A stretch of DNA of 64,000 nt, from assembly GCA_037176725.1 (NCBI GenBank), contig JAZBRS010000020.1:88854001-88918000 (forward strand), read 5' to 3'. Positions 1 to 9,706 of this stretch are shown piece after piece. The notes beneath the pieces are model-generated. The model worked only from the letters and a program-made list of their open reading frames with translations. It searched no databases and was not told the DNA's origin. Source of the DNA: Posidonia oceanica. Its lineage: Eukaryota; Streptophyta; Magnoliopsida; Alismatales; Posidoniaceae. Numbering within the stretch: position 1 is the stretch's first letter; the number at the start of each line of letters is the position of its first letter. The position numbers and the translations under genes are program-made.

Positions 1-1413
1 ATTATGGAAGTGAGCAAACAAGACCACGATGGGGCAAGTAAGGGCTTGTCCACAAATTAAGGAAGGAAGCAAACAAACAGACGTGATTTCGAAAAGGCAC
101 TCAATGGCACTCGTCCTCAAATTATGGAAGCATGCAAACGTGGCCATGAAGGGGCATATAATGGCTTGTCTTTAAATTAAGGAAGCAAGCAAACAAAACG
201 ACGTGATTTCGAAAAGGCATGCAAAGGCGCTCGTCCTCAAATTGTGGAAGCGAGCAAACATGACCACGATGGGGCATGTATGGGCTTGTGCTCAAATAAA
301 GGAAGCATGCTAACAAATAGAAGTGACTTCGGAAAGGCACGCAATGGCGCTTGTCCACAAATTAAGGATGCGAGCATACATGACCATGAAGGGGCATGAA
401 AGGGCTTGTCCTCAAATTAAGAAAGCAAGCAAACAAACAGACGTGACTTCGAGAAGGCACGCAAATGTGCTCGTCCCCAAATTAAGGAAGCGAGCAAACA
501 AGACCACAAAGGGGCATGTATGGACTTGTGCTCAAATAAAGGAAGCATGCAAACAAATAGACGTGACTTCGAAAAGGCACGCAATGGCGCTCGTCCACAA
601 ATTAAGGATGCGAGCAAACATGACCATGAAGGGGCATGTATGGGCTTGTCCTCAAATTAAGGATGCTAGCAAACCAACAGACGTGACTTCGAAAAAGCAC
701 GCGAAGGCGCTCGTCATCAAATTATGGAAGCGAGCAAACATGACCACGAAAGGGCAGGTAACGGCGTGTCCTCAAATTAAGGAAGCAAGCAAACAAACAG
801 GCATAACCTCGAAAAGGCACGCAAAGGTGCTCGTTCGCGAAGCGAGCAAACGTGACCACGAAGGGGCATGTAAGGCTTGTCGTCAAATTAAGGCAGCAAG
901 CATACAAACATACGTGATTTCAAAAAGACACGCAAAGGCGCTCATCCTCAAATTAATGAAGCGAGCAATCATGACCATGAAGGGGCATGTAAGGGCTGGT
1001 CCTCAAACTAAGGAAGCAAGCAAACAAACAGACGTGTCTTCGGAAAGGCCGCAACGGCGCTCATCCTTAAATTTTGGAAGCGTGCAAACAAGACCACGGA
1101 GGGGCATGTAAGGGTCTTGTTCTCAAATTAAGGATGCAAGCAAACTAACAGACGTGACTTCAAAAAGGCACGCGAAGGCGCTCGTCCTCAAATTGAGGAA
1201 GGAAGCAAACATGACCACAAAGGGGCATGTGAGGGCCTGTCCACAAGTAAAGGAAGCATGCAAACAAATTGACGTGACTTCGAAAAGGCACGCAAAGTCG
1301 CTCGTCCTCAAATTAAGGAAGCAGGCAAACATTACCATGAAGGGGTATGTAAGGGCTTGCCCTCAAATTATGGAAGCAAGCAAACCAAACGACGTGACTT
1401 TGAAAAAGCACGC
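1..1413 (+). repeat. 120-bp satellite array, left tract
   Basis: Head-to-tail copies of the 120 bp A/B satellite unit fill this stretch from the first base, so the array continues beyond the window. It enters in a B half (ATTATGGAAGTGAGC) and is interrupted at the LTR insertion within an A half, just after AAAAAGCACGC. Variants of class L predominate, such as CAAATAGACGTGACTTCG, AGGATGCTAGCAAACC and the CGCAACGGCGCTCATCC copy. The stretch from about 400 to 1413 aligns with 8692-9706 at a constant offset of 8293 bp, which shows that it belongs to the same duplicated block as the sequence right of the LTR. The open frames here are by-products of the 120 bp period; I see no gene. Confidence 0.97.
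1409..1413. repeat. Target-site duplication, left copy (CACGC)
   Basis: The five bases CACGC immediately precede the TG of the LTR and are repeated directly after its terminal CA at 7196-7200. Five base pairs is the normal duplication length for plant Ty3/gypsy integrases. In uninterrupted satellite copies the sequence reads AAAAGCACGCAAAGGCGCTC with CACGC only once, so the second copy was made by the insertion. Confidence 0.95.
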
Positions 1414-1482
1414 TGTTGACACCCCATCTTGGCAGGCTTGGACCACTTGGAGCCCTCCTGGTGATTGCTGGACTCAAACCAA

Positions 1483-1499
1483 AACCCTAAAACCCTAAT
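1483..1499 (+). other. Telomere-like CCCTAAA motifs near LTR 5' end
   Basis: Two adjacent degenerate plant telomere-type repeats (AAACCCTAAAACCCTAA) lie about 70 bp inside the LTR. Further single copies are scattered through the presumed U3, for example AGCCCTAAAACCCTAATC around 2784-2801. Short AAACCCTA motifs (telo-boxes) occur in plant promoters, so a regulatory role is possible, but in this A/C-rich DNA chance is an equally good explanation. Confidence 0.5.
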
Positions 1500-1804
1500 C
1501 CTCTTCTTTACCCTCCAAAATCAGCCCATCTTGACCTAAGCCTTTACCCCTCTTCCCAAGCTCAAAACCTAACCAAAACCCATAGGGAAACCCACCAACA
1601 CTCACTTAACAAGCCTACCCAAGTACCTAGAAATTTCCAAACCTAGACCATTCCCAAAAACCCTAGAAAACCTAGGCAAAACTCCCCTTTTTCTACACCT
1701 TGAAACCCCTCCAAAACCTTCTTAGAATCAAACCAAAACTTCAAGATCAACACCTCAAACCCTAGACTACCCACTCACCAATTTTCACCCCATTCCAAGA
1801 CCCT

Positions 1805-2100
1805 TAAGACCCCCTTTCATCCAAATTATCCTTTTCTCTCTCTGGGATTATCATTTTCTCTCTCCTCTCTCTCTCCTGATTATCATCTCTCTTTTCATCC
1901 CCTTTTTGCCCCTTTTCTGGCCTGGCTGTGGGCCCCCTTTGTACTTCTATCCCTTCTCTACCTTATTCCTATTTTTACTTTATTTTTAGCCTTTTTCCTG
2001 AATTTTAAAAATCATTTCTCTCCAACCTATCTCTTTTCCTTTTATTTCCCTCTTTTTCCCTTTTCCTTCTTCCTTCTCTTTTCCTTTGCCTTCTCTTGCA
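1805..2100 (+). repeat. Pyrimidine-rich low-complexity block in LTR
   Basis: The + strand is dominated by C and T (runs of CTCTCTC, CCTTTT and TTCCTTCTTCC). It shows no coding signal. It sits in the presumed U3 upstream of the A-rich block. Confidence 0.75.
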
Positions 2101-2880
2101 AAAATCCATAAAAACCCCTAAAAATCTGTAAAACCCCAAAACGTAAAAGAAACAAATCAGAACCCTAAGAAAAACAATTAAAAAACATTAAACAAGCAAT
2201 TAAAAACCTAAACTTAACTAAATCAAACTAAAAGGAAAACCAAGCATGTAAGCTAAAAAATGCAAAACAAATCAAAATAAAACACTGAAAAATCAAGGAA
2301 AAAACTAAAATAAAACCAAATCCCACCAAAAGTAAGAACCCCATCAAAAGAATTAAAAAAACAAACCCTAAAAAGAAGAATTAAAAATCAAACACTAAAA
2401 CAAGTAATTAAAGAAGCAAAAGACTTAACCTAACAAACCTAAGAAAAAAAAAACAACTTGAAAGCTTAATTAAAAGGAAAAGAAAAACACACCTAAAAGA
2501 CTTAAAAACACCCCATCAAACTAGAAAATCTAACTAAAAAACTTCAAGAAAGATCAACAAATAAAAATCAAAGCATAATTTAAAAGACTTAAGAAAGAAA
2601 AAACCCTAAGAAGACTAAGACTTAAAAACCTAAAACCAATCCTGATTAATACGAAAATAAATCCTAAAAAAATCCTAATCAATGTCCTGAGTATCTAACA
2701 AGGGGAACACAATTTTTAAAACAATTTAAAACAAGGTTTAACAAACATTTAATCAAGTGAAAACTAATTAAAAGCAAAACCAAAGCCCTAAAACCCTAAT
2801 CAAGCCCAAAACACATTAGTCAACGCAAAATGGCCATTAAAAAATTTAATTAAAATCCTAATCTACATCACAACCTTTCT
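2100..2880 (+). repeat. A-rich low-complexity block in LTR
   Basis: About 780 bp of A-rich DNA (AAAACCTAAA, AATTAAAA, AAGAAAAAAC) without any credible open frame, promoter or RNA gene. It separates two pyrimidine-rich blocks. The strong strand asymmetry, with A far above T, is the only structure I see. Confidence 0.75.
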
Positions 2881-3165
2881 AATATTTTTATTTATTTTTA
2901 GTTCATTTTTACTAATTTTATTTCTCCATTCTACCCTCTCTTCTTTCTTACTTCTCTTTTTCTTTCTTTCCTTTCCTTACTGGGCCCAATCCGGCCTGTT
3001 TTTTTTCTTTTTTCCTTTATTTCTTTTTTTCCCTTCAGCCCGCAGCAGTCCGGCCCACGCCCCTTCTTCTTCCTCCTGCTCCTTCTGCAGATTTTTCTGC
3101 AACTCTCTCCCGCGGCGAGCAACAGCCTTCCCTCCTCCTTTTTTTCAAATTCAAAGCTCTCCACC
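2880..3165 (+). repeat. Second pyrimidine-rich block in LTR
   Basis: T- and C-rich sequence (TTTCTTTCTTTCC, TTCTTCTTCCTCC) just upstream of the candidate transcription start region. The reverse strand shows a Lys/Arg/Glu-rich frame (2931-3164). It is a composition artefact of the polypurine complement, not a gene. Confidence 0.7.
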
Positions 3166-3320
3166 CAATCATCTACAGCAGCTCGCCGCTCTCTCCTGTC
3201 TCAGCACCGATTCCGGGAGGCATTCAATGCCCGTCGTCTCGCCAGCATCCGTCTCCTTTCAGCTGCAGTGCGACGCCGTTGAATTCAAAAATTCCAGCAC
3301 GCGTACCGGCAGCTCCTCCT

Positions 3321-3328
3321 GATATAAG
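3321..3328 (+). promoter_or_regulatory. Candidate TATA box of the LTR promoter
   Basis: GATATAAG is the best TATA-like match ahead of a GA-rich, leader-like stretch (AGAGAGAGACC and similar, roughly 3365-3560). If correct, U3 is about 1.9 kb, with R and U5 making up the rest. This is inferred from a short motif and base composition only. Confidence 0.35.
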
Positions 3329-3339
3329 CCTCCTCTTCG

Positions 3340-4600
3340 TTCGTCAATTAAAAAGGGGCAGACCATCAGAAGAGAGCAGACCTGAGAGAGCGGAGAGAGA
3401 CCAGAATCCAGAGCTTTTTTCTCCACCTGAAACGACCTCCATTTTTCCCTCCTCAGCATCCTTCAATCCCCAGAGAAGAGAGAGCAGTAAGAGAGAGCCT
3501 GAGAGAGTTTCTGGCATCCCGGAGAGAGGCCTCCATTCCAGAGAGAAATCCCACATCAGAACCTTCTCCAATTCCTTCCTCAATCTTCAGCAAATCCTTC
3601 TCTTCTTTTTTTTAAGTAACCCAACACCACTCCAAGCCTTCATCCCTCTCCCAATCAATCCCCCAAATTCACCCAGCAACCCTGCATCCTCCCTTCACCA
3701 TTTCCTGACCTTTCCACCACTAAAACACCACCTGATCACCCGCAGAAAGCCAACTGTAAACCCAACCTGATCCTCTCACAATTCCCTCCTCCAGAGCTCA
3801 CCGCATCTTCCCAAATTCCTCCCAGATAATCACCTGCACCCCACCTTCCAGAAGCACCAGACATCAGACCTAACCATCCACCACAGACTCCGAACTTCAT
3901 TACAAACACCTGTGTCACCTCCGGACCCAGAATCAACCCAGCTCTTAAACTCTCTCCTCGCTCTCCTGAAAACCCCTCCGATCACCCAAACCCCTTCGCC
4001 AGCCTCCCAGCAATCTCCCGGAGGCCTCCGCTTCACCAGACGATTAGCAAACAACTTCCCCCACCTTCGGCTACCACCTGTGGACCCAAAGTTGCCGAAT
4101 CGCCGCCTGAGCTTCGAAGCTCGCGTCCGGACGACTGGGAAGCACCAGAAGAACATTCTGAAGCAGCTCCAACCCTCGCAAGCAGCCGGCGACGCCCGCG
4201 GTGACCGAACGACCTCCATCGGCGACTGCTGAAGCCACCGACGTCGGGAGGACGACTCAGACGCGAAAACAGGTCACTCTCTGCTCCCTTAGCCTCCTTT
4301 CTCCTTCGTCATGCTTTTCCGGCCTTTAGATTGGTTTTTCCGGCCTCCCTGCTCCAACTGCAACTCGCCGGACAGTTCATCTTCTCCGGCGCTGGCCTCC
4401 TGCCCTCCGGACGCTCCGGCCAACAGAACGATCCCTTGTCGATCTCCAGAGCTCCGTGCGAACGCCGGTAGCGCCCTCCGCCGCCTCGCGCCTCCCCAAG
4501 CTCCCTGTGCCGGCGGTGCTGAGGTCCGGTGGCTCACTGCTACAGTACCTCTCACCGCCGGCAGATTACTGTAGCTTTATTTTCTTAGTAATATAGTTTC
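3340..4600 (+). other. Leader-like GA-rich then GC-rich section of LTR
   Basis: Composition changes from GAGAGA-rich (about 3365-3560) through C-rich (3600-4000) to GC-rich with many CCGG and CGCC words (4000-4560). Several open frames cross it: 3279-3770 and 3912-4232 on +, 4311-4574 on +, 4289-4555 on -. They are Pro/Ser/Arg-rich, overlap one another on both strands and show no recognisable domain, so they are not called as genes. The section probably corresponds to R/U5, the untranslated leader of the retroelement RNA. Confidence 0.45.
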
Positions 4601-4604
4601 TGTG

Positions 4605-5560
4605 TTGATATTGCATTCTTGCCTTAAGTTTTTACATTTTTGCGTTCTGGTCCTCTGTTCATTTAATATGCTTAGTTTTTAATTTAATACCATGCTAAAT
4701 TGCTGCTTTTATCTCTGCTTTTCAATATTTTCTTTCCAGTCCTTTTACTGTGCTGTGCTGTTGTAACTTTTTGCATTTTAGCCCCTCTGTTTTCGTTTTT
4801 TGCACTTAGGTCCTGCCCTAAATCAGTTCATTTAATTGCATGCATTTTACCATATGAAATTGCATTCTGCATCCCTGCATGTTTCTGATTTTGCATATAG
4901 GTCCATGCACTGTAGAAACTTAGGTTTTATTTTTAATTTTTGCATACTGCATTGCATATTTTGCCTCCTGTTTTTGCACATTTGCATTTAGGTCCATTTT
5001 AAATGGACAGTAACTGTTTTCCATGCATTTTAGCCTATTGCATTGCATTTTGGCCCCTGTTTTTTTTAAAAATTGCACATCAGTCCTTTTCAGTGTTTTC
5101 AGAGCATATTTACCATACAAAATTGCATATTTGACCCCTGCATGATTCAAAAATCACACATAGGTCCCTGCATCTTTAAAAAACCATGTAAAAAGACTGT
5201 TTTGCCCCTAAAAATGCATCTTAGCTCCTATGCTCACAAAATTGCATGTAGACCCTCCGCTTGCATTCCCAGACTCCCCAGAATCCTGTTTTCTGGAAAA
5301 TTTGCATTTAGACCCTAGTTTTTCCAAAATTGCATTCTGATTTCTTTTTGTCTTCAAAACTTCTTCCAATGCATACCCTCTTTTCAAATTAGCTTTCTGA
5401 GTCCAGTCTTTTGCAAAATAACCCTCTGCCCTCTCCTGTTTTCAAAACCCTCCTCTGTGGACCCCGTCTTTTGTGAAAATTTGCATTTTACCCCCTTTTC
5501 TTTTTCAAAAATGCTTTTGAACTCCTGTCTTTTCCAAGTTTGTTCCCCTTGTTTCTTCTT
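4605..5560 (+). repeat. Degenerate TTGCAT-rich repeat field in LTR
   Basis: A T-rich stretch in which variants of TTGCATTTAGGTCC / TTGCATTTTAGCCCC recur roughly every 30-70 bp, e.g. near 4768, 4798, 4891, 4975, 5043, 5122, 5243, 5302 and 5481. Spacing is irregular and copies are diverged, so it looks like an old, decayed tandem expansion rather than a current satellite. There is no coding potential. Its AT/T-rich composition between GC-rich flanks is also intron-like. Confidence 0.65.
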
Positions 5561-5742
5561 GCTTGTGCATGCATTCTGCATTCATTTAGTCTTGCATTTT
5601 AGCATCCTTTTGCACACACTAAGCACTTTTAGCTCCCCTTCACTTGGGAGGACCTTTTGCACACCCCTAGGACCTCCTGAACACCTAGATCTGTTCTTCT
5701 CCCCTGTTTTGGCCCTTCTGCCTTGAAACTACGATATCTTCC

Positions 5743-5759
5743 GATCCGACCGTTGGATC
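5743..5759 (+). other. Short inverted repeat GATCC...GGATC in LTR
   Basis: GATCCGACCGTTGGATC has 5 bp arms around a 7 base centre. Similar GATCC-AACGGTC-GGATC words are, from memory, common in plant retroelement LTRs and other plant repeats. Function unknown. Confidence 0.4.
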
Positions 5760-6310
5760 TTCTCAAGTAAGCTGCCCAGGCGACCGCAGCGAAGCGCTCT
5801 TCAGCATGGACCAAGCAGATCTTAGATCAGGCTCCCGGATTTCTAGGTATGTCCTCCTGAACTCCTGCATTGCATTCATTTGCATGCCAGTTGCATGGTT
5901 TTCCTCGTTTTCGATTTCTGTCTCTTTGAGCATGTAGAATAGGACCTCCCCTTTCTGCTTAGCAACTCAGATCCCCGTTTCGCGTTTCTCCATGTGTTTT
6001 GTGTTAAGTTTTCCCTGGATTTACCACTTAATGTAACTTTCTTCCCCCTTTTCCACGATCCGATCGCATCGCGAGCTTTGGGCAGCATGCGAGACACACC
6101 GTGGAACAGTTTAGTGGGAAATGGTCGCAAAAGAGGTGGTAATCCTCCCGTTTGATCACTCTCCCCTTTGTAGGTCTTCACACCTACTCTGTGAGGCCCC
6201 GAACAGTGCCTGTTCTCATACATGCGTTGTTCTACTTCACCTTTTACTGCTTCTAATCTTTTCTTTGCATTTAGCATTTGCACAGCTTTCTCCGAGGCTT
6301 TATCTCGCAG

Positions 6311-6550
6311 CTTTTGGCACCGTTTTGCGTGCCCGTTCTCGTTTTGGCACCGTTTTACGTGCCTGCTTTGTCTTTCGCGTCGTTTTTCTCGCTCGCCCTG
6401 TTTTGGCACAGTTTTGCGTGCCCGTCACCGTCTTTTGCACCGATTTGCGTGCCGCCTTGCTTTCTCGCCCGTTTTGCGTGCCGACCTTGTCTTTTTGCAC
6501 CGTTTTGCGCGCTTTCTTGTTTTTTGCCTCGTTTTGCGTGCTTTACACCA
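6311..6550 (+). repeat. 30-bp minisatellite, eight copies, inside LTR
   Basis: The word CGTTTTGCGTGCC or a close variant starts at about 6321, 6351, 6381, 6411, 6441, 6470, 6501 and 6531, giving a 30 bp period. The rest of each unit is a variant of CGTCTTTTGGCAC. The third copy (CGTTTTTCTCGC) is the most diverged. Because the period is divisible by three, all three + frames stay open here (parts of 6121-6630, 6222-6644 and 6278-6622). These frames are repeat artefacts and not genes. Confidence 0.85.
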
Positions 6551-6824
6551 TTTTCTCTTGCATGTCGGTTGCATTGCATGGTTTTACCGTTGTTTTGCTT
6601 TTTCGCCTGCATTTGCATATAGGGCTGTGATGCTTACTGCCTAGAGTTCTCACGAGCCAGGTTTCGCCCGGTTCGGAACACAGACAGCGTAGCTGAGCAC
6701 TTAGACAGTACGTTTACTTCCTTGCCCTGCATCTCTCCACTTAGAGCACACCTTGAGCATTCATTTAGGCATTCATAGGCACATAGGCATTCAATCCTGC
6801 ATTTCCCTGCGTATGCGAGCGTAA

Positions 6825-6890
6825 GCCTAGAAAGACCGATTCTCGGGCGTGTCAGGGGTGCCTAACACCTTCCCCGCACGTAACAGGAGT
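6825..6890 (+). other. Conserved-looking Tat/Ogre LTR 3' block
   Basis: GGGCGTGTCAGGGGTGCCTA (6845-6864) followed by ACACCTTCCCCGCACGTAAC (6865-6884) resembles, from memory, a block found near the 3' part of Ogre/Tat LTRs (GGGTGCTAACACCTTCCC...). GGTG/CACC around CCTAA can pair as a small hairpin. It is the main reason for orienting the LTR on the + strand. Its role in the element is not something I can state. Confidence 0.5.
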
Positions 6891-7068
6891 CCTTGCCCTG
6901 TCTTTTGGCCCGCAATGACCATACTGCCCTTATCCTAGGCTAGAGTCATCTCATTTGCATGTATTTGCATTTGTTTCCTTTGCATTGCTTTGCTTTGCAT
7001 TTCTTGCTTGGTTTTGCGTGTTAATTCATGCATTTCCCCCGGTTTTCCTTGTCTCCCGTTAATAGACA

Positions 7069-7083
7069 TGGTGGCAACTCTGA
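7069..7083 (+). other. GGTGGCAACTC motif near LTR 3' end
   Basis: TGGTGGCAACTCTGA lies about 115 bp before the LTR end. It resembles the GGTGGCGACTC motif I recall near the 3' end of Tat/Ogre LTRs, and also the start of their tRNA-Arg primer site (TGGCGACTC...). As it lies inside the LTR and lacks the downstream TGGGGA part, it is not annotated as a primer-binding site. Confidence 0.45.
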
Positions 7084-7163
7084 TTTGTCTTATCTTTCTC
7101 TTTTCTCCTCGATTTCAAGTGTTTTCGAGTCGAGCCTCTTCCTCGGATCCAATCGCCGCTAAA

Positions 7164-7193
7164 TAGCGAGCCTGATTCCGATCGGGATCGCTA
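7164..7193 (+). other. Inverted repeat at the LTR 3' terminus
   Basis: TAGCGA (7164-7169) and TCGCTA (7188-7193) form 6 bp arms enclosing the 8 bp palindrome CCGATCGG (7178-7185), right beside the terminal CA. It could be recognised by integrase or be incidental. Confidence 0.4.
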
Positions 7194-7195
7194 CA

Positions 7196-7200
7196 CACGC
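7196..7200. repeat. Target-site duplication, right copy (CACGC)
   Basis: CACGC follows the terminal ACA of the LTR, and the interrupted A half then resumes with AAAGGCGCTCATCC. Joining 1413 to 7201 restores an intact satellite unit. Confidence 0.95.
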
Positions 7201-9701
7201 AAAGGCGCTCATCCTCAAATTACGGAAGCGAGCAATCATGGCCACGAGAGGGCATGTAACGGGTTGTCCTCAAATTAAGGAAGCAAGCAAACAAACAGAC
7301 GTAACATCGAAAAGGCATGCAATGGTGCTCGTCCTTGAAGCGAGCAAACATGACCATGAAGCGGCATGTACGGGCTTGTCTGAAAATTATGGAAGCAAGC
7401 AAACAAAAAGACGTGACTTCGAAAAGGCTCGCGAAGGCGCTCGTCCTTAAATTAGGAAAGCGTGCGAACATGACCACGATGGGGCCTGCTTGGGCTTGTC
7501 CTCAAATTGTGGAAGCAAGCAAACAAACAGATGTGACTACGAAATGGCACGCAAAGGCGCTCGTCCAGAAAATATGGAAGCGAGCAAAGAAGACCATGAA
7601 GGGGCATGTAAGGGCTAGTCCTCAAATTAAGGAAGCAAGCTGACAAATGGACGTGACTTCGAAAAGACACACAAAGGAGCTCGTCCTCAAATTAAGGAAG
7701 CAAGCAAACATGGTCATGAAGGGGCATATAAAGGCATGTCCATAAATTATGGAAGCAAGCAAACAAACAGACATGACTTCAAAAAGGCACGCAAAGGAGC
7801 TCGTCCACAAATTATGGAAGCGAGCAAACAGGACCACGAAGAGGAATGTATGGGCATGTCCATGATATAAGGATGCAAGCAAATAAACAGACGTGACTTC
7901 GAAAAGGCACGCAAAGACGCTCGTCCTAAAATTGAGGAAGCGAGCAAACAAGACCACGAAGGGGCATGTAAGGGCTTGTCCTCAAATTAAGGAAGCAAGC
8001 AAACAAACAGACGTGACTTTGAAAAGGCACGCAAGGACGCTCGTCCTCAAATTAAGTTAGCGAGCAAACATGACCATGAAGGGGTATGTAAGGGCTTGTC
8101 TGCAAATTAGGGAAGCAAGCAAACAAACAGACGTGACTTTGAAATGGCCTGCAAAGGCGCTCTTCCACGAATTTAGTAAGCGTGCGAACATGACCACGAA
8201 GGGGCGTGTAACGTCCTTTTCCTCAAATTATGGAAGCAAGCAAACTAATAGACGTGACTTCAAAAAATGCACGCAAAGGCGCTCGTCCTCAAGTTAGGGA
8301 AGCGAGCAAACATGACCACGAAGGGGCCTGCTAGGGCTTGTCCTCAAATTAAGGAAGCAAGCAAACAAACAGACGTGACTTCGAAATGGCACGCAAAGGC
8401 ACTCGTTCTCAAATTATGGAAGCAAGCAAACAAGACCAAGAAGGGGCATGTAAGGGCTTGTCCTCAAATTTAGGAAGCAAGCAAACAAACAGACGTGATT
8501 TCGAAAAGGCACGCAAAGGTGCTCGTCCTCAAATTTTGGAAGCAAGCAAACATGGTCTAGAAGGGGCATATAATGGCATGTCCTTAAATTATGGAAGCAA
8601 GCAAGCAAACCGACGTGTCTTCGAAAAGGCACGCAAAGGCGCTCATCCTCAAATTTTGGAAGCGAGCAAACTTGACCACGAAGGGGCATGAAAGGGCTTG
8701 TCCTCAAATTAAGGAAGCAAGCAAACAAACAGACGTAACTTCGAGAAGGCACGCAAATGTGCTCGTCCCCAAATTAAGGAAGCGAGCAAACATGACCACA
8801 AAGGGGCATGTATGGGCTTGTGCTCAAATAAAGGAAGCATGCAAACAAATAGACGTGACTTCGAAAAGGCACACAATGGCGCTCGTCCACAAATTAAGGA
8901 TGCGAGCAAACATGACCACGAAGGGGCATGTATGGGCTTGTCCTCAAATTAAGGATGCTAGCAAACCAACAGACGTGACTTCGAAAAAGCACGCGAAGGC
9001 GGTCGTCCTCAAATTATGGAAGCGAGCAAACATGACCACGAAAAGGCAGGTAACGGCTTGTCCTCAAATTAAGGAAGCATGCAAACGAACAGGCATAACA
9101 TCGAAAAGGCACGCAAAGGTGCTCGTCCTCGAAGCGAGCAAACTTGACCACGAAGGGGCGTGTAAGGCTTGTCGTCAAATTAAGGCCGCAAGCAAATAAA
9201 CAGAAGTGATTTCGAATAGGCACGCAAAGGCGCTCGTCCTCAAATTAATGAAGCAAGCAATCATGACCATGAAGGGGCACGTAAGGGCTTGTCCTCAAAT
9301 TAAGGAAGCAAGCAAACAAGCAGACGTGCCTTCGGAAAGGGCCGCAACGGCGCTCATCCTCAAATTTTGGAAGCATGCAAACATGACCACGGAGGGGCAT
9401 GTAAGGGTCTTGTTCTCAAATTATGGATGCAAGCAAACTAACAGACGTGACTTCAAAAAGGCACGCGAAGGCGCTCGTCCTCAAATTGGGGAAGGAAGCA
9501 AACATGACCACAAAGGGACATGTAAGGTCCTGTCCACAAATAAAGGAAGCATGCAAACAAATAGACGTGACTTCGAAAAGGCACGCAAAGGCGCTCGTCC
9601 TCAAATTAAGGAAGCAGGCAAACATTATCATGAAGGAGTATGTAAGGGCTTGCCCTCAAATTAAGGAAGCAACCAAACCGACAGACGTGACTTCGAAAAA
9701 G

Positions 9702-9706
9702 CACGC
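9702..9706. other. Paralogous empty site for the LTR insertion
   Basis: Single CACGC in the context CTTCGAAAAAGCACGCAAAG. Sequence left of the LTR (to 1413) aligns here at offset 8293 and sequence right of it (from 7201) aligns at offset 2506. The difference, 5787, equals the LTR (5782) plus one 5 bp duplication. This copy therefore shows the pre-insertion state of the same higher-order block. Confidence 0.9.

Larger units (their letters stand above)
1414..7195 (+). mobile_element. Solo LTR, Ty3/gypsy Tat/Ogre-like retrotransposon
   Basis: A 5,782 bp non-satellite block starts TGTTGACACC, ends GATCGCTACA (TG...CA with TGT/ACA inverted ends) and is flanked by CACGC duplications. There is no internal gag-pol, no second LTR and no repeat of the left end near the right end, so it is read as a solo LTR left by recombination between the two LTRs of a full element. 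LTRs of 5-6 kb are typical of the Ogre/Tat lineage. From memory, the TGTTGACACC start, the GTGTCAGGGGTGCC...CCTTCCCC block near the 3' end and the GGTGGCAACTC motif also fit that lineage; these set the + orientation. The empty site at 9702-9706 confirms the boundaries. Alternatives are a non-autonomous element or another Ty3 lineage. The LTR identity is firm; the lineage is likely. Confidence 0.88.

Noticed and set aside
323..1111. 262-codon + frame rich in Lys, Arg and Thr
   Set aside because: It is the satellite read in one frame: 40-residue periodic, no domain, overlapped by open frames on the other strand. The same holds for all long frames in 7196-64000, including those of 201, 202, 191 and 287 codons.
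1483..1499. True telomere or interstitial telomeric array
   Set aside because: Only two imperfect CCCTAAA copies in an A/C-rich LTR; no tandem run.
3279..3770. 163-codon + frame in the LTR
   Set aside because: Low-complexity Pro/Ser-rich translation of a C-rich leader-like region with a competing reverse frame and no recognisable domain.
6121..6630. 169-codon + frame with Phe/Leu/Cys-rich, membrane-like sequence
   Set aside because: It spans the 30 bp minisatellite, and two other + frames are equally open. Hydrophobicity comes from the T-rich repeat.
7071..7083. Possible tRNA primer-binding site (GTGGCAACTC)
   Set aside because: It lies inside the LTR, 115 bp before its end, and lacks the rest of a tRNA 3' match. 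A real primer site would directly follow the LTR, where satellite resumes instead.
1414..7195. A complete short element with two LTRs or a Helitron/DNA transposon
   Set aside because: No internal direct repeat of the ends and no long terminal inverted repeat. TG...CA ends with a 5 bp duplication fit an LTR retroelement.
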